From positions 874,864 through 938,863 of the forward strand of contig NZ_CP019333.1 in the NCBI RefSeq assembly GCF_002163875.1: a stretch of DNA of 64,000 nucleotides, read 5' to 3'. How positions within the stretch are numbered: position 1 is the stretch's first letter; each line of letters begins with the position of its first letter. Shown piece after piece: positions 33,301 through 42,946 of this stretch. The position numbers were made by a program, and so were the translations under genes. The notes beneath the pieces were generated by a model. It was not told the origin of the DNA and did no database searches. It saw only the letters and a program-made list of their open reading frames with translations. Origin of the DNA: Gilvibacter sp. SZ-19. Lineage in GTDB: Bacteria; Bacteroidota; Bacteroidia; Flavobacteriales; Flavobacteriaceae.

Positions 33301-33646
33301 CTTGTCCATGATACAGGAGATCAACCCTAAATGGTATGAATTTAAGACCAATCTTGGCCAAAGAGAATTAGGGTTTATTGCTCAAGAAGTAAAAACAGTA
33401 TTACCGCAAATAGTAACTGGAGAAGAAGACAGCGACCCTAGGGTGGATCCTATGATGGTAGACTACGCTAGGATCACTCCACTACTTACTGCAGGTATTA
33501 AAGAATTGCATGCCAAAGTGAATGCCCTCGAAGCCGAGAACGAAGCCTTAAAGGCCCAATTGGCTGCATTTCGCGCGTTGGAAGCACGCATTAGCGCACT
33601 TGAACAAAGTGGCGACTCCCCCAAGAATGTAGCGGCCAACGAATAA
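30368..33646 (+). CDS. Large surface protein with YadA-like head repeats and S74 chaperone end, copy 1
   Basis: Signal peptide (RLSLLLIFGLIGFNVSA) then the Bacteroidota start VGINNISPNASLDI. Residues ~110-440 contain many ~14-residue repeats of the type NTAVGxxAL-x-NTTG, the left-handed beta-roll pattern of YadA-like trimeric adhesin heads. The middle (440-900) has further beta-rich repeats with GTYGxYNxF-like tyrosines. Near residue 960 the motif SSDARLKTNLEEV starts an S74 intramolecular chaperone domain, which in phage endosialidases trimerises the fibre and is cut off just before the Ser-Asp; a coiled coil (~1040-1080) ends the protein. I infer a trimeric surface fibre. ATG 30368 is chosen for the signal peptide. 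Confidence 0.85.
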   Translation: MKRLSLLLIFGLIGFNVSAQVGINNISPNASLDIAASNQASPASNDGLLIPRIDAFPATDPTAAQHGMMVYLTTTDAGNPPGFYFWNQATTSWDSITGNGAEQINELTDGISDGTSLFLGANSGQNDDGGNSNVGVGLFSLSNNTSGDSNTAVGSLAMINNTTGFGNTAVGRQSLPSNTTGNDNTMIGFQAGLSNTTGFQNTAVGAAALDANTTGYDNTAIGYSVMGSNSTGRLNTAIGTSALLSNSEGFENTAVGVGALRNNTTGDYNIALGSGALSGAVSSSYNIGIGRNTMSNIFSNPAAQYNVALGDVALSSLTSGSRNIAIGGSALTTLSSGIGNVGIGMETMTTATTAQYNTAVGFNAGRNVLDGDFNVFMGYQSGENNTRGSDNVFLGANTGFNNTTGNNNVFIGYNTGYFETGSNKLYIDNSNSTTPLIWGDFNVNVLRVNGAFQVGNPTGTGYEFPATDGALGEVLRTDGAGNISWGNIADDADWYQEGTTSAPSSSSDDIFTDGNVGIGTSTVNYPLDIDATSTRTIDLENTGNGFIYGLYNRINEAAPSASVTNTYGILNSITRTNQGAISGVSNSFSNSVSTASFGYLFGVDNSFGTSTSSLSIGFFNRFQGTTTTAVGMRNLVAGSFTDFYGVQNYNLTGGHNGTFYGLYNFFGASGGNGTRYGAFTEFFDTGIGNKYGYYVDIADSAGGTHYGIYSSALKSGSYAGYFLGDVAIGTTTANNYTFPASRGTNGQVMVTDAAGNLSWSTLSGLESTTASNGITETGDDVRLGGALNQNTTITTGINNLIFNLSATGYFEVQDAGTSKFRISNTGNTRLGGSLQVNQTNVTGTRLIELTSAGSTGLINAYAAGINTVQIAGTGDSYINGGSFGLGITNPQEQLDVVDNTAGYVGDFYNESTDSTADGISVRLAASSPNASAYYIGFFRGSGATVSGRISGTAAGTGIQVVTSSDARLKTNLEEVTDALSMIQEINPKWYEFKTNLGQRELGFIAQEVKTVLPQIVTGEEDSDPRVDPMMVDYARITPLLTAGIKELHAKVNALEAENEALKAQLAAFRALEARISALEQSGDSPKNVAANE

Positions 33647-33686
33647 TAATCGATAGTGCTTCATTGTACTATTGTGTTTTGAGAAG

Positions 33687-33716
33687 AAAAGCCGCCGTGG
33701 GGAGCGGCTTTTTTTA
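33687..33716 (+). terminator. Terminator after surface protein copy 1
   Basis: AAAAGCCGC and GCGGCTTTTTT with loop CGTGGGGA. Confidence 0.9.
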
Positions 33717-33885
33717 CAGGGTTTATCCTGTTTTTTAATACGATCATCGATTTTATTGTTTAACCGTAAGTTGCTTAGTAAGAATACTCGTATTATTGTA
33801 GAACCAACTGTTTCAAGCAGTTGCACCCCCGCAATCATCAGTTCTCCTTACTTCGGTTACGGTAACACAACCTAAAACCAACAGC

Positions 33886-36800
33886 ATGAAGAAGCTCATT
33901 AGTTTGGCATTGCTATGCCTTATAGCGACTGCCGTTCACGCACAAGTAGGAATTAACAACATTGCACCCAACGCTAGTCTCGACATAACGGCTACGGATC
34001 AAACCAATCCGGCAAATACAGATGGAATCTTGATCCCTCGGATCGATCAGTTCCCATCGGTAAATCCTGGCGCAGCCCAAAACGGAATGCTCGTTTATTT
34101 GACCACCACAGTAGGAACCAATCCTCCAGGGTTTTATTATTGGAACAACGGCACTACCTCTTGGGACAGCATTGGTGGCGGAGCAGAACAGATCAATGAA
34201 CTAAGCGATGGGATTTATGACGGAACTTCTGTCTTTCTCGGAAATAGCTCTGGAACTAATGATGACGGGGGTAATTTAAACGCTGCAGTTGGTAGACTCG
34301 CTATGGCCGCCAATACAAGCGGGGTACATAACTCCGCTCTCGGACAACAAGCTCTTACCGCAAATACAACCGGAAACTTTAACACCGCTATTGGATATCA
34401 ATCACTTTTTGCCAATACCGTTGGTAATTCGAATACTGCTGTAGGTCGATTGGCCCTAAGAGCAAATTCCACTGGAGGGAATAATGCCGCTTTTGGAGAG
34501 CAATCCTTATTAAGTAATACTACGGCCAGTTTCAATTCGGCATTTGGATATTACGCCTTACGTGCAAATAGCACTGGGGCTCAAAACGCTGCCTTTGGGT
34601 ATAACTCCTTGGCGCTTAACAGTACAGCTAGTGGCAACTCTGCCTTTGGTGCCTTTGCTTTATATCGCAACACCACGGGTATTTACAACACGGCTGTTGG
34701 AAATAATGCCATGTCTAACACCAACACCGGCTCATACAATACTGCGGTTGGAAATTCCGCTTTAGGAGGAGTTACTTTGACCGGCGATAGAAACACTGCT
34801 ATAGGTTCGGGGAGTATGTCTGGAGTGAGTTCAGCAACAGACAATGTAGCTCTAGGATACAACGCCATGAATGCTAATCAAAGTGGAGTGTATAATATCG
34901 CAATAGGCTCGTCAGCCTTAACCGGCCTAGCTAGAGCTTCGTATAATATTGCAATTGGACGAAACACCTTAGCTACAGTATCTACCTCGACGGCGCCTGT
35001 GTATAATATTGCAGTCGGAGACGGTGCATTAAATAGAATAACATCAGGAAGCTATAACATTGGTGTTGGAAATAACAGCTTAGATGCTGCCACTAGTGGT
35101 AGACAAAATACAGCTACCGGTGCTTTTTCATTGACCTCCTTAACAACAGGAATCAACAACACTGCATACGGTTATGGCAGTGGCTCGTCTTTACTTACTG
35201 GTTCAAGAAACACCTACATTGGCCATAGTGCTGGCCTAAATAGCTCCAATGGTTTAAATAACACTTATATAGGAGCATCTGCCGGACAAAATGCAAATGG
35301 TACGGGCAATGTTTTTATAGGCTATCAGGCCGGGCTCACTGAAACCGGATCTAATAGACTGATTATCGATAACGTAAGCACCACTTCTCCTTTGATCTGG
35401 GGAGATTTCGCAACCAATGACTTTAGAATCAACGGTGGACTACAAGTGGGTAATCCTGGTACAACAGGATATGAATTCCCTGCTTTTGACGGCGCCGCAA
35501 ATCAAGTCTTACAGACCAACGGAACTGGAACGCTCAGCTGGGGAACTGTCTCCGGAGAATGGACAGACGGTGGTGCCTATCTTTATCCTGCAGATGGGAC
35601 TACTGAGAATATTTTAATTGGAACAACTGTGGGAGGAAACTACAAATTAGGGGTGAGCGGAACTCTGAACAGTGTTTCTATTGGTCCTACTGTCAATTCC
35701 GATATCATAGATGTCACTACTGGATTAGATTCTGGAGACGGGCTAGATATCAATATGACAAGTTCTTACAACTTAAGTTCTCGTTCTGCACTAGCTGCAT
35801 TCTTGACCTATGGAAATGTAGGTGCCGATGTGGCCCGTTTTGAAACTGGCAGTGGTAATCTTTATGGTTTACGAACTACCATAGGTAGTGATTTTTCAGG
35901 AACAGAATACGGGGTCTATTCACAAGTGCTGACTTCTAATGGTCATGCCGGTTACTTTTTAGGAGATCTGACGGTAGGAACCACGACAGTAAACACCTAT
36001 ACATTCCCTGCTTTTAGAGGCAGCGCCGGACAAATTATGCAGACCGATGGTGTTGGTAATGTCAGTTGGGTTAGCGGTACTAGCTTAGTTAGCCCAACCA
36101 ACGGATTATCTAACATCAGCTCCTCAATTGGCCTAGGCGGGACCCTGACGCAAACCACAACTTTGAACCACAGTTTTTATGATCTTACACACAACCTTAC
36201 CTCTAGCGGAGATTTTGCAATTACAGGTAGTGGGATACGATTTTTTGAGGCTAACACAAGTAGAGTCATAAATATAGGTGGTAATACTTACTGGCGAAGT
36301 GGGTCAACTACTGGAGGAATTGTTGGCCGCATGTATAATTCAGGCTCGATTGGTGTATTTGATCTTTATAATGGTGGTATTAGAACTCGAATCACCTCTA
36401 GTGGCAGTTCTTATTTCAATGGAGGTAATGTTGGGATAGGAACTTTTGGACCAAATGAAATCTTGGACGTAGAAGGTGTCGATACGACTGGTTTTATTGC
36501 TGAGATAAACAATACAAGCAATACTACAGGAGCAGATGCCTTAGCAATCCGATTAGGAACAAGCCTACCCACTACCGGAAATTTCTATGTTGGATTCTAC
36601 AGCTCCGGGTCAACAATAAGAGGAAGCATTTCAGGCAATAGTGTTGGAGGTGTATCTTTCAATACTACTTCTGACGCTCGTCTTAAAACCAACTTTAAGC
36701 AAGTAGACGGCGCATTGGAAATGATCTCAAGGATAAATCCGCAGTGGTATGAATACAAAAGCAATTTAGGGCAGGTTGAAATGGGCTTTTTAGCGCAACA

Positions 36801-37089
36801 GCTTCAAAAGGTATACCCTAACGCCGTAACTGGCAGTCCAGACAGTGATCCTGAAACGGCGCCAATGATGGTAGACTATGCTAAGATAACTCCACTGCTC
36901 ACAGCTGGAATTCAAGAACTGCAGCAAAAGGTAAATACGCTAGAAGACAATGTCGCAGATCTGGAGGCCGAAAATGCTGCTTTAAAAGCAACAGTTGCCA
37001 AGTACGAAGCTTTGGAAGCACGTATCGCCGCTTTAGAAGGCAACAAATCCGCAGCAACTCAAGATATCGTTGCACAGAACGAGGAGTAA
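33886..37089 (+). CDS. Large surface protein with YadA-like head repeats and S74 chaperone end, copy 2
   Basis: Paralogue of the preceding gene: same signal peptide type (KKLISLALLCLIATAVHAQ), same VGINNIAPNASLDI start, a longer run of NTAVG/NSAFGxxAL repeats (residues ~130-470), ETGSNRLIIDN, and SDARLKTNFKQVDGALEMI near residue 927 starting the S74 domain, then a coiled coil (ELQQKVNTLEDNVADLEAEN). 1067 residues. The ends are well conserved between copies while the central parts differ, as expected for adhesins that diversify their exposed region. No T9SS-type C-terminal sorting domain is seen. Confidence 0.85.
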   Translation: MKKLISLALLCLIATAVHAQVGINNIAPNASLDITATDQTNPANTDGILIPRIDQFPSVNPGAAQNGMLVYLTTTVGTNPPGFYYWNNGTTSWDSIGGGAEQINELSDGIYDGTSVFLGNSSGTNDDGGNLNAAVGRLAMAANTSGVHNSALGQQALTANTTGNFNTAIGYQSLFANTVGNSNTAVGRLALRANSTGGNNAAFGEQSLLSNTTASFNSAFGYYALRANSTGAQNAAFGYNSLALNSTASGNSAFGAFALYRNTTGIYNTAVGNNAMSNTNTGSYNTAVGNSALGGVTLTGDRNTAIGSGSMSGVSSATDNVALGYNAMNANQSGVYNIAIGSSALTGLARASYNIAIGRNTLATVSTSTAPVYNIAVGDGALNRITSGSYNIGVGNNSLDAATSGRQNTATGAFSLTSLTTGINNTAYGYGSGSSLLTGSRNTYIGHSAGLNSSNGLNNTYIGASAGQNANGTGNVFIGYQAGLTETGSNRLIIDNVSTTSPLIWGDFATNDFRINGGLQVGNPGTTGYEFPAFDGAANQVLQTNGTGTLSWGTVSGEWTDGGAYLYPADGTTENILIGTTVGGNYKLGVSGTLNSVSIGPTVNSDIIDVTTGLDSGDGLDINMTSSYNLSSRSALAAFLTYGNVGADVARFETGSGNLYGLRTTIGSDFSGTEYGVYSQVLTSNGHAGYFLGDLTVGTTTVNTYTFPAFRGSAGQIMQTDGVGNVSWVSGTSLVSPTNGLSNISSSIGLGGTLTQTTTLNHSFYDLTHNLTSSGDFAITGSGIRFFEANTSRVINIGGNTYWRSGSTTGGIVGRMYNSGSIGVFDLYNGGIRTRITSSGSSYFNGGNVGIGTFGPNEILDVEGVDTTGFIAEINNTSNTTGADALAIRLGTSLPTTGNFYVGFYSSGSTIRGSISGNSVGGVSFNTTSDARLKTNFKQVDGALEMISRINPQWYEYKSNLGQVEMGFLAQQLQKVYPNAVTGSPDSDPETAPMMVDYAKITPLLTAGIQELQQKVNTLEDNVADLEAENAALKATVAKYEALEARIAALEGNKSAATQDIVAQNEE

Positions 37090-37121
37090 TCTCACCATTC
37101 GACTCCTCGGTCATCGCAATG

Positions 37122-37153
37122 AAAAGCCGCTCAGTCTTGAGCGGCTTTTTTTA
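37122..37153 (+). terminator. Terminator after surface protein copy 2
   Basis: AAAAGCCGCTCA and TGAGCGGCTTTTTTT arms; the same GCCGC core as the terminator of copy 1, consistent with gene duplication including the 3' end. Confidence 0.9.
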
Positions 37154-37249
37154 TTGATCGCAGTTTTAAAACTAGTAGAATCGTTCATAACTTTTAAAAG
37201 GACTCCGCCGCTGTTTTTGTACCTTTAAACGCAACAACGAACCACAATT

Positions 37250-40081
37250 ATGTCCGATTCCAAAAGACTGTTTTTAGTCGACGCTTACGCCCTGATCTTT
37301 AGGGGATATTACGCTTTTATCAAAAATCCAAGAGTGAATTCCAAAGGCGAGAACACCTCTGCCATTATGGGTTTTATGAATTCCCTCTTAGACGTAATTA
37401 AACGCGAGCGCCCGGATCATTTGGCGGTTTGTTTTGACAAAGGAGGTAGCGATGTCCGTAACGAGATGTTCTCTGACTACAAAGCCAATCGCGATGAAAC
37501 TCCGGAACCCATTCTTTTTGCTGTACCCTACATTTACCGCATTTTGGAGGCTATGCATATTCCGATCATGGTCAAAGAAGGCTATGAGGCCGATGACGTG
37601 ATCGGGACACTAGCCAAAAAGGCCGAAAAAGAAGGCTATCAGACCTTTATGGTTACTCCAGACAAGGATTTTGCGCAATTAGTAAGCGATAATATATTTA
37701 TGTATCGTCCGGTTTTTGGAGGCGGATATGAGACTTGGGGCGTCGAAGAGGTGAAGGCCAAATTTGAGGTCGATGATCCGTTGCAGGTCATTGATTATTT
37801 GGGAATGATGGGAGATAGCGCAGACAATATTCCGGGCTTACCGGGAGTTGGTGACAAGACTGCCAAGAAATTCATCAAGGAGTTTGGTTCTATGGAAGGT
37901 CTTTTGGCCAATACCGATCAGCTTAAAGGCAAAATGAAAGAGAAGGTCGAGGGTGCAAAAGAACTCGGTCTTATGTCTAAAGAATTGGCTAAAATCCTAT
38001 TGGATGTCCCCGTAGAATTCGATGCGGAGGATTTTGAGCTTTCAGAACCCGATATAGAGGCGGTAAAAGCCATTTTTGAAGAATTGGAATTCAGACGTCT
38101 GATAGACAACTTTTTAAAGACCTTTAACCAAGAAGCTGCCGCAACCAATACCGCAGAAACACCAAAAGCAGCTGCACCAAAAACAAATAAAACAGCTGGT
38201 GCTGGGCAATTCTCCTTATTTGATGCCCAAGGTGATGCCCCCGAGACAGCAACTTCAAGCTCTAGCAGACAGACTGCCGCGGTGGCCGATCATTTTTACC
38301 AAAGCGTAGACACCGAATTAGGTATCAAATTATTGATCGACAAACTACTCAAACAAAGCAGTGTTTGTTTTGATACCGAGACCACAGGCTTGGACTCGTT
38401 AGTGGCCGAACTGGTCGGAATTGCCTTTTCTTGGGAAGTAGGAAAAGGCTACTATGTACCCTTCCCTGCCGACCAAGCCGAATGCCAAGTGCTCTTGGAG
38501 CAATTCCGTCCCTTCTTTGAATCCGAAGCCATAGAAAAGGTCGGGCAAAACTTAAAGTACGATATCAAGGTACTGGCTAAATACAACATGCCCGTAAAAG
38601 GACCACTTTTTGACACCATGTTGGCACATTACCTGATCAATCCGGACATGCGCCACAATATGGACGTACTGGCTGAAACCTATCTGAACTATACGCCCAT
38701 TAAGATCGAGGAGCTCATTGGCAAAAAAGGAAAGAACCAGCGCTCTATGCGCGATGTTCCGCTGGACAAGCAAACCCAGTACGCCGTAGAAGATGCTGAC
38801 ATTACCTTACAGCTCAAGCAACATTTTGCACAAGAGCTGCAAGAGGCCAATACTCAGAAATTATTTGAAGAGATAGAAATTCCGCTTTTGCGGGTATTGG
38901 CTGCCATGGAGCTTGAAGGAATCAACCTCAACAAAGATTTCTTGGGAGAGCTCTCCGGAGCCTTAGATACGGATATCAAGAAATTAGAGGCCGATATTTA
39001 CGAGGCGGCTGGAGAGGAGTTCAACATTGCCTCACCACGTCAGTTGGGAGACATCTTATTCGGAAAGTTGCAATTGGTGGACAAGCCTAAAAAGACCAAG
39101 ACTGGCCAGTACTCTACTGCAGAAGATGTACTCTCTTATTTGGCAAAGGACCATAAGATCATCCGCGATGTTTTAAGCTACCGCGGACTCAGCAAACTCA
39201 AAAGTACTTATGTAGATGCGCTACCGCTGCAGGTCTCTGAGGTGAGCGGGCGCGTGCATACGGATTATATGCAAACAGTCGCGGCCACAGGCAGACTGAG
39301 TAGCAATAATCCGAACCTGCAGAACATTCCTATTCGCACCGAACGCGGGCGCGAGGTTAGAAAAGCCTTTGTGCCTCGAGATGAAGAGCATGTGCTACTC
39401 GCAGCAGATTACTCGCAAATTGAGTTACGCATTATTGCTGCTTTGAGCGAAGAGGACAATATGATCGATGCCTTTAACAAAGGCGAAGACATTCACACCT
39501 CGACTGCGGCCAAAGTATTCGGGGTGGACCCTAGCGAGGTGACGCGAGAACAACGCTCCAATGCCAAAACGGTGAACTTTGGGATCATTTATGGCGTATC
39601 TGCCTTTGGTCTGAGTAACCAAACCGACCTGAATAGAACGGAAGCTAAAGAACTCATAGAAACTTATTACAAGACCTACCCAAAGCTTCGTGACTATATG
39701 GGAGCACAGGTAGATTTTGCTAGAGACAATGGCTATGTGCAAACGGTTTTAGGGCGGCGTCGTTATTTAAAGGATATCAACAGTCGCAATGCCGTGGTTC
39801 GTGGTGCTGCGGAGCGCAACGCAGTGAACGCACCTATTCAAGGTAGTGCTGCAGACATCATTAAGATCGCTATGATCGAGATCTACAAAGAACTTGAAGC
39901 TGGAGATTACCGCACTAAAATGCTCTTGCAAGTTCACGATGAATTGGTATTCGATGTCTACAAGCCAGAGCTGGAGCAGGTCAGCGCAATGATCCGTTCA
40001 AAAATGGAGTCTGCCTATAAACTAGCTGTACCGTTGGTAGTGGATATGGGTCTCGGCCAAAACTGGCTCGAAGCCCACTAA
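37250..40081 (+). CDS. polA: DNA polymerase I
   Basis: A 943-residue three-domain enzyme for gap filling and primer removal. 5'-3' exonuclease domain (residues ~1-300; LFLVDAYALIFRGYYA, EADDVIGTLA, GDSADNIPGLPGVG), 3'-5' proofreading domain (~350-540) with intact FDTETTGLDS, and polymerase domain with LLAADYSQIELRIIAAL, RSNAKTVNFGIIYG and LQVHDELVFDV. A low-complexity Ala/Thr-rich linker joins the first two domains. Length and active sites are normal. Convergent with the following gene, 3 bp apart. Confidence 0.97.
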   Translation: MSDSKRLFLVDAYALIFRGYYAFIKNPRVNSKGENTSAIMGFMNSLLDVIKRERPDHLAVCFDKGGSDVRNEMFSDYKANRDETPEPILFAVPYIYRILEAMHIPIMVKEGYEADDVIGTLAKKAEKEGYQTFMVTPDKDFAQLVSDNIFMYRPVFGGGYETWGVEEVKAKFEVDDPLQVIDYLGMMGDSADNIPGLPGVGDKTAKKFIKEFGSMEGLLANTDQLKGKMKEKVEGAKELGLMSKELAKILLDVPVEFDAEDFELSEPDIEAVKAIFEELEFRRLIDNFLKTFNQEAAATNTAETPKAAAPKTNKTAGAGQFSLFDAQGDAPETATSSSSRQTAAVADHFYQSVDTELGIKLLIDKLLKQSSVCFDTETTGLDSLVAELVGIAFSWEVGKGYYVPFPADQAECQVLLEQFRPFFESEAIEKVGQNLKYDIKVLAKYNMPVKGPLFDTMLAHYLINPDMRHNMDVLAETYLNYTPIKIEELIGKKGKNQRSMRDVPLDKQTQYAVEDADITLQLKQHFAQELQEANTQKLFEEIEIPLLRVLAAMELEGINLNKDFLGELSGALDTDIKKLEADIYEAAGEEFNIASPRQLGDILFGKLQLVDKPKKTKTGQYSTAEDVLSYLAKDHKIIRDVLSYRGLSKLKSTYVDALPLQVSEVSGRVHTDYMQTVAATGRLSSNNPNLQNIPIRTERGREVRKAFVPRDEEHVLLAADYSQIELRIIAALSEEDNMIDAFNKGEDIHTSTAAKVFGVDPSEVTREQRSNAKTVNFGIIYGVSAFGLSNQTDLNRTEAKELIETYYKTYPKLRDYMGAQVDFARDNGYVQTVLGRRRYLKDINSRNAVVRGAAERNAVNAPIQGSAADIIKIAMIEIYKELEAGDYRTKMLLQVHDELVFDVYKPELEQVSAMIRSKMESAYKLAVPLVVDMGLGQNWLEAH

Positions 40082-40084
40082 TTT

Positions 40085-42742
40085 TTAAAGTACAAAGCGA
40101 TAGGTTGCCTTGATCAAGAAGGTATTCTGCGGACGTTGCTGCAAGAGTTGATTGTCAATGATGGTATTGAAATCGTTGCTAGGATCACCCAACCCAGTGA
40201 TGCCTTGCGACCAGACCAAAAAGATCTCAGAGCCGGGAATATACTCCCAACGCAACACCAAATTCGATCTGAACTGTACAAAAGCAAAGTCTGGATTCCC
40301 GAAAGCGTAATCGGTGTTTCCGTCGCGGTCCTCATCTACTGAATAAAGTCCATCTGCAAAAGAGATCTGATTGTCGTCGTACCAAGTAACGCGTTCGTTG
40401 AGATCTACTGCAGTGGCGTCATTCACATAATTGAAATTGGTAAAACTCGCCTTGAAAATAAAAGGTTGTCCGTAATACTGTATCGTTAAGTTTGGATTGA
40501 TGTTATAATTGACACGCAAAGTAGTACTGAGTGATTCGTTATCGATCTCTCCTAAGATATACCTCGGCGTTTGCCCAAATAGTGTTTCTGACACGTATTG
40601 GGTCTTATTGGGATTCTTCTCGTATTCTACATCCAAAGAAGCACTTAAGGAATTTATTGGCTGATACCGCAGTCTCAACACATAGCGTCTGAACTGGAAG
40701 TTGTTCTGATTCGCATCCGAATGTACATAACCAAGCGTACCGCTGAGGCGCTTGCGCTGATCGGTCCCAGAGAAAAGAAAGAAGAAATTCTCCTGACTGA
40801 ATCGCCAACGCGGCCCACCGCGCAAGAAGGTATTGGTAAAGATCCGCGGTTTATGTGCTCCTCCTACCTCTGTCCACCAGTTGTTCTTCCAATTGATAAA
40901 ACCGTTCACCTCGTATTGAATGCGGTTGTAATTGCCTTCAAAATCATAAGACGTAAACTGATTGAAACCTAGATTGGCCTGTCTGAACCAGGATGTTGGC
41001 TTGTTCCAGAACCTGCGCACATTGGCATATTGACGTATGTCATCTGCCTGGCGCAAAAACCCAATATCGTTAAGTTCCAACTCTGGAGAACGCCAGTTAC
41101 CTCCAAAATTATAGCGCCAGTCACCGCTTTGTCTTCCGATCTCAAAGCGACCCGAAGTTCCCGTTAAACTCGTGCGATTAGGATCAACCTCCACATGATC
41201 TGCATCCACCCTTTGGAACAGGTGAGTCAAAGAGGTCTGTGTGCGGGCAATTGCTTCTGCGCTTCCTCGAACAGAGCTGAGGACGGTGCTACCTTCTACA
41301 TAATATTTTCTGTCCTTCCAATTGTGTTTAAAATCGATCCCTCCGGAATAGGCGTGAGAATGCAGGAAATTCAGTCGGTCTTCCATATTTCTGTGCGTGG
41401 CGGTAAAGATTCCTCCTATATAAGAATTCCGATCATTGAAGTCTTTTTGAACACGACTCACAAAATAGTTGGTCAGAGGCTCAACCACCTCTTCTCTTGC
41501 CTCTCCCAGCTCTTCTATACTGGCCAATACATCTTGGTCGTCGCTGAGCTGAATGTCTGCCACCGCTTTGGCAGTTACACTTTCTAAAACCCCCACAGCC
41601 CAACCGTCTTTGGTCTTTCCACTGAATTTAGCCGCCCCGAGTATGGTCGAGTTGATCGGGACATCTGCAAATTCCCCACGAGCTCCACTAGCCGTAGTGA
41701 ATCCCTGCGGACTTCGTCCAATTCTACGCGAAAAGAATACGTTGTCGGCGCCTCCTCCCAAACGGAAATCAAAAACATTCTTGTTCTCAACAAAGAAAGG
41801 ACGACGCTCTTGAAAAAAGATCTCAAAACCGTCTAAGGCAATGGCACCAGGATCTGCATCAACTTGACCAAAGTCCGGGTTAATGGTTAGATCTAAAGTA
41901 AGATCATTGGTGATCCCTATCTTGGAATCCAAACCGCCGGTGAACTTAGTGTCTTCTCCCGTGCGGAACGGGTTACCCTGTTGCGGTTCGTAAGTATCTA
42001 ATTGCGCCAAGGTATACGGCTGGATCTCCAATTGTTTTTGTGGCTGCAGCCCGATAAGCCCTCGTAATTCGCCAAACTCACTTACCCATCCTGGCGGATT
42101 TGCCGGTAAAGGCTGCCACAAGGAACGCTCTTCATTATTAAAGTAACGCCGGGTTGATTGCAAACCCCAAACTTGTTCGTAGTCATTTCCAAAACGCAAT
42201 TGACTCAGCGGAATTCTAATCTCTGCTGTCCAACCTTCGTCGTCTACATTGACATCGGTATACCAGATCGGGTTCCAACTGTCGTCAAAATTGCCGTTCT
42301 CAGAAATGAACTCATCGCCCTTAACGCCGCTGGCTGAGATCGTAAAACTAAAACCTGTCCTGTCGTCTCCGAAGCTGTCTAAATTGATCTCTACCCAATC
42401 CCCCGGGAAATCATCACGACGCCCCATACGACGCTCAATGGTCGATGGATCTTCTTGATAACACCTAAAGGCCACATATAAATTCTTCTGATCGTATACG
42501 ATCTTCATTTTGGTCTGTTCGCTCGGAGGGGTACCTACATCGGGCTGAAACTCTACGTAATCTGTGGTCCATTCAACCAAATCCCAAGCCGCATCGTCTA
42601 TAAGACCGTCTATCTTAGGTGGAGTTGTGTCGCCTATGGAAGTAGTGGTATAGGAGCGTTTAGCGTAAATAGAATCTTGCGCAAAAAGCGCACTTGTGGA
42701 CACAAAAAATAGTGCCGCGGTTAGTGAAAGGGTACGCAACAT
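40085..42742 (-). CDS. DUF5916 / CBM9-like domain outer-membrane protein, second paralogue
   Basis: Signal peptide (SLTAALFFVSTSALFA), a CBM9-like beta-sandwich (residues ~35-230; PPKIDGLIDDAAWDL, LYVAFRCYQED), then the DUF5916 barrel-like region with LDLTINPDFGQVDADPG and FFQERRPFFVENK, ending LIKATYRFVL with a C-terminal aromatic-rich strand. At 885 residues it is longer than the paralogue at 14463-16664. Outer-membrane location is inferred; function is not established. Monocistronic. Confidence 0.86.
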   Translation of the reverse strand: MLRTLSLTAALFFVSTSALFAQDSIYAKRSYTTTSIGDTTPPKIDGLIDDAAWDLVEWTTDYVEFQPDVGTPPSEQTKMKIVYDQKNLYVAFRCYQEDPSTIERRMGRRDDFPGDWVEINLDSFGDDRTGFSFTISASGVKGDEFISENGNFDDSWNPIWYTDVNVDDEGWTAEIRIPLSQLRFGNDYEQVWGLQSTRRYFNNEERSLWQPLPANPPGWVSEFGELRGLIGLQPQKQLEIQPYTLAQLDTYEPQQGNPFRTGEDTKFTGGLDSKIGITNDLTLDLTINPDFGQVDADPGAIALDGFEIFFQERRPFFVENKNVFDFRLGGGADNVFFSRRIGRSPQGFTTASGARGEFADVPINSTILGAAKFSGKTKDGWAVGVLESVTAKAVADIQLSDDQDVLASIEELGEAREEVVEPLTNYFVSRVQKDFNDRNSYIGGIFTATHRNMEDRLNFLHSHAYSGGIDFKHNWKDRKYYVEGSTVLSSVRGSAEAIARTQTSLTHLFQRVDADHVEVDPNRTSLTGTSGRFEIGRQSGDWRYNFGGNWRSPELELNDIGFLRQADDIRQYANVRRFWNKPTSWFRQANLGFNQFTSYDFEGNYNRIQYEVNGFINWKNNWWTEVGGAHKPRIFTNTFLRGGPRWRFSQENFFFLFSGTDQRKRLSGTLGYVHSDANQNNFQFRRYVLRLRYQPINSLSASLDVEYEKNPNKTQYVSETLFGQTPRYILGEIDNESLSTTLRVNYNINPNLTIQYYGQPFIFKASFTNFNYVNDATAVDLNERVTWYDDNQISFADGLYSVDEDRDGNTDYAFGNPDFAFVQFRSNLVLRWEYIPGSEIFLVWSQGITGLGDPSNDFNTIIDNQLLQQRPQNTFLIKATYRFVL

Positions 42743-42888
42743 TGTCAGTTAGTTTGACTAAAGGACACCGATTGTTTCGGAACGTGACAGTTTTTAAGAT
42801 TATTTTAATAGAAGTTTAACACCGAACCGTCCTTGTAGAGGCCTCTGCATTTTAAGTCTTCACCGCTTGTTATTCAAATAAATAATAG

Positions 42889-42896
42889 TACATTTG
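42889..42896 (+). promoter_or_regulatory. -7 promoter element for rplM-rpsI
   Basis: TACATTTG is an exact TAnnTTTG match 51 bp before the rplM start. Confidence 0.65.
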
Positions 42897-42946
42897 CACC
42901 CCGATTTTGTCCAAATAAGGAATGTTTAATACAAAAAATTAAAAGG

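Noticed and set aside
30368-37089. Prophage tail-fibre region
   Set aside because: S74 domains suggest phage fibres, but both proteins have bacterial signal peptides and no capsid, tail, integrase or lysis gene is nearby.
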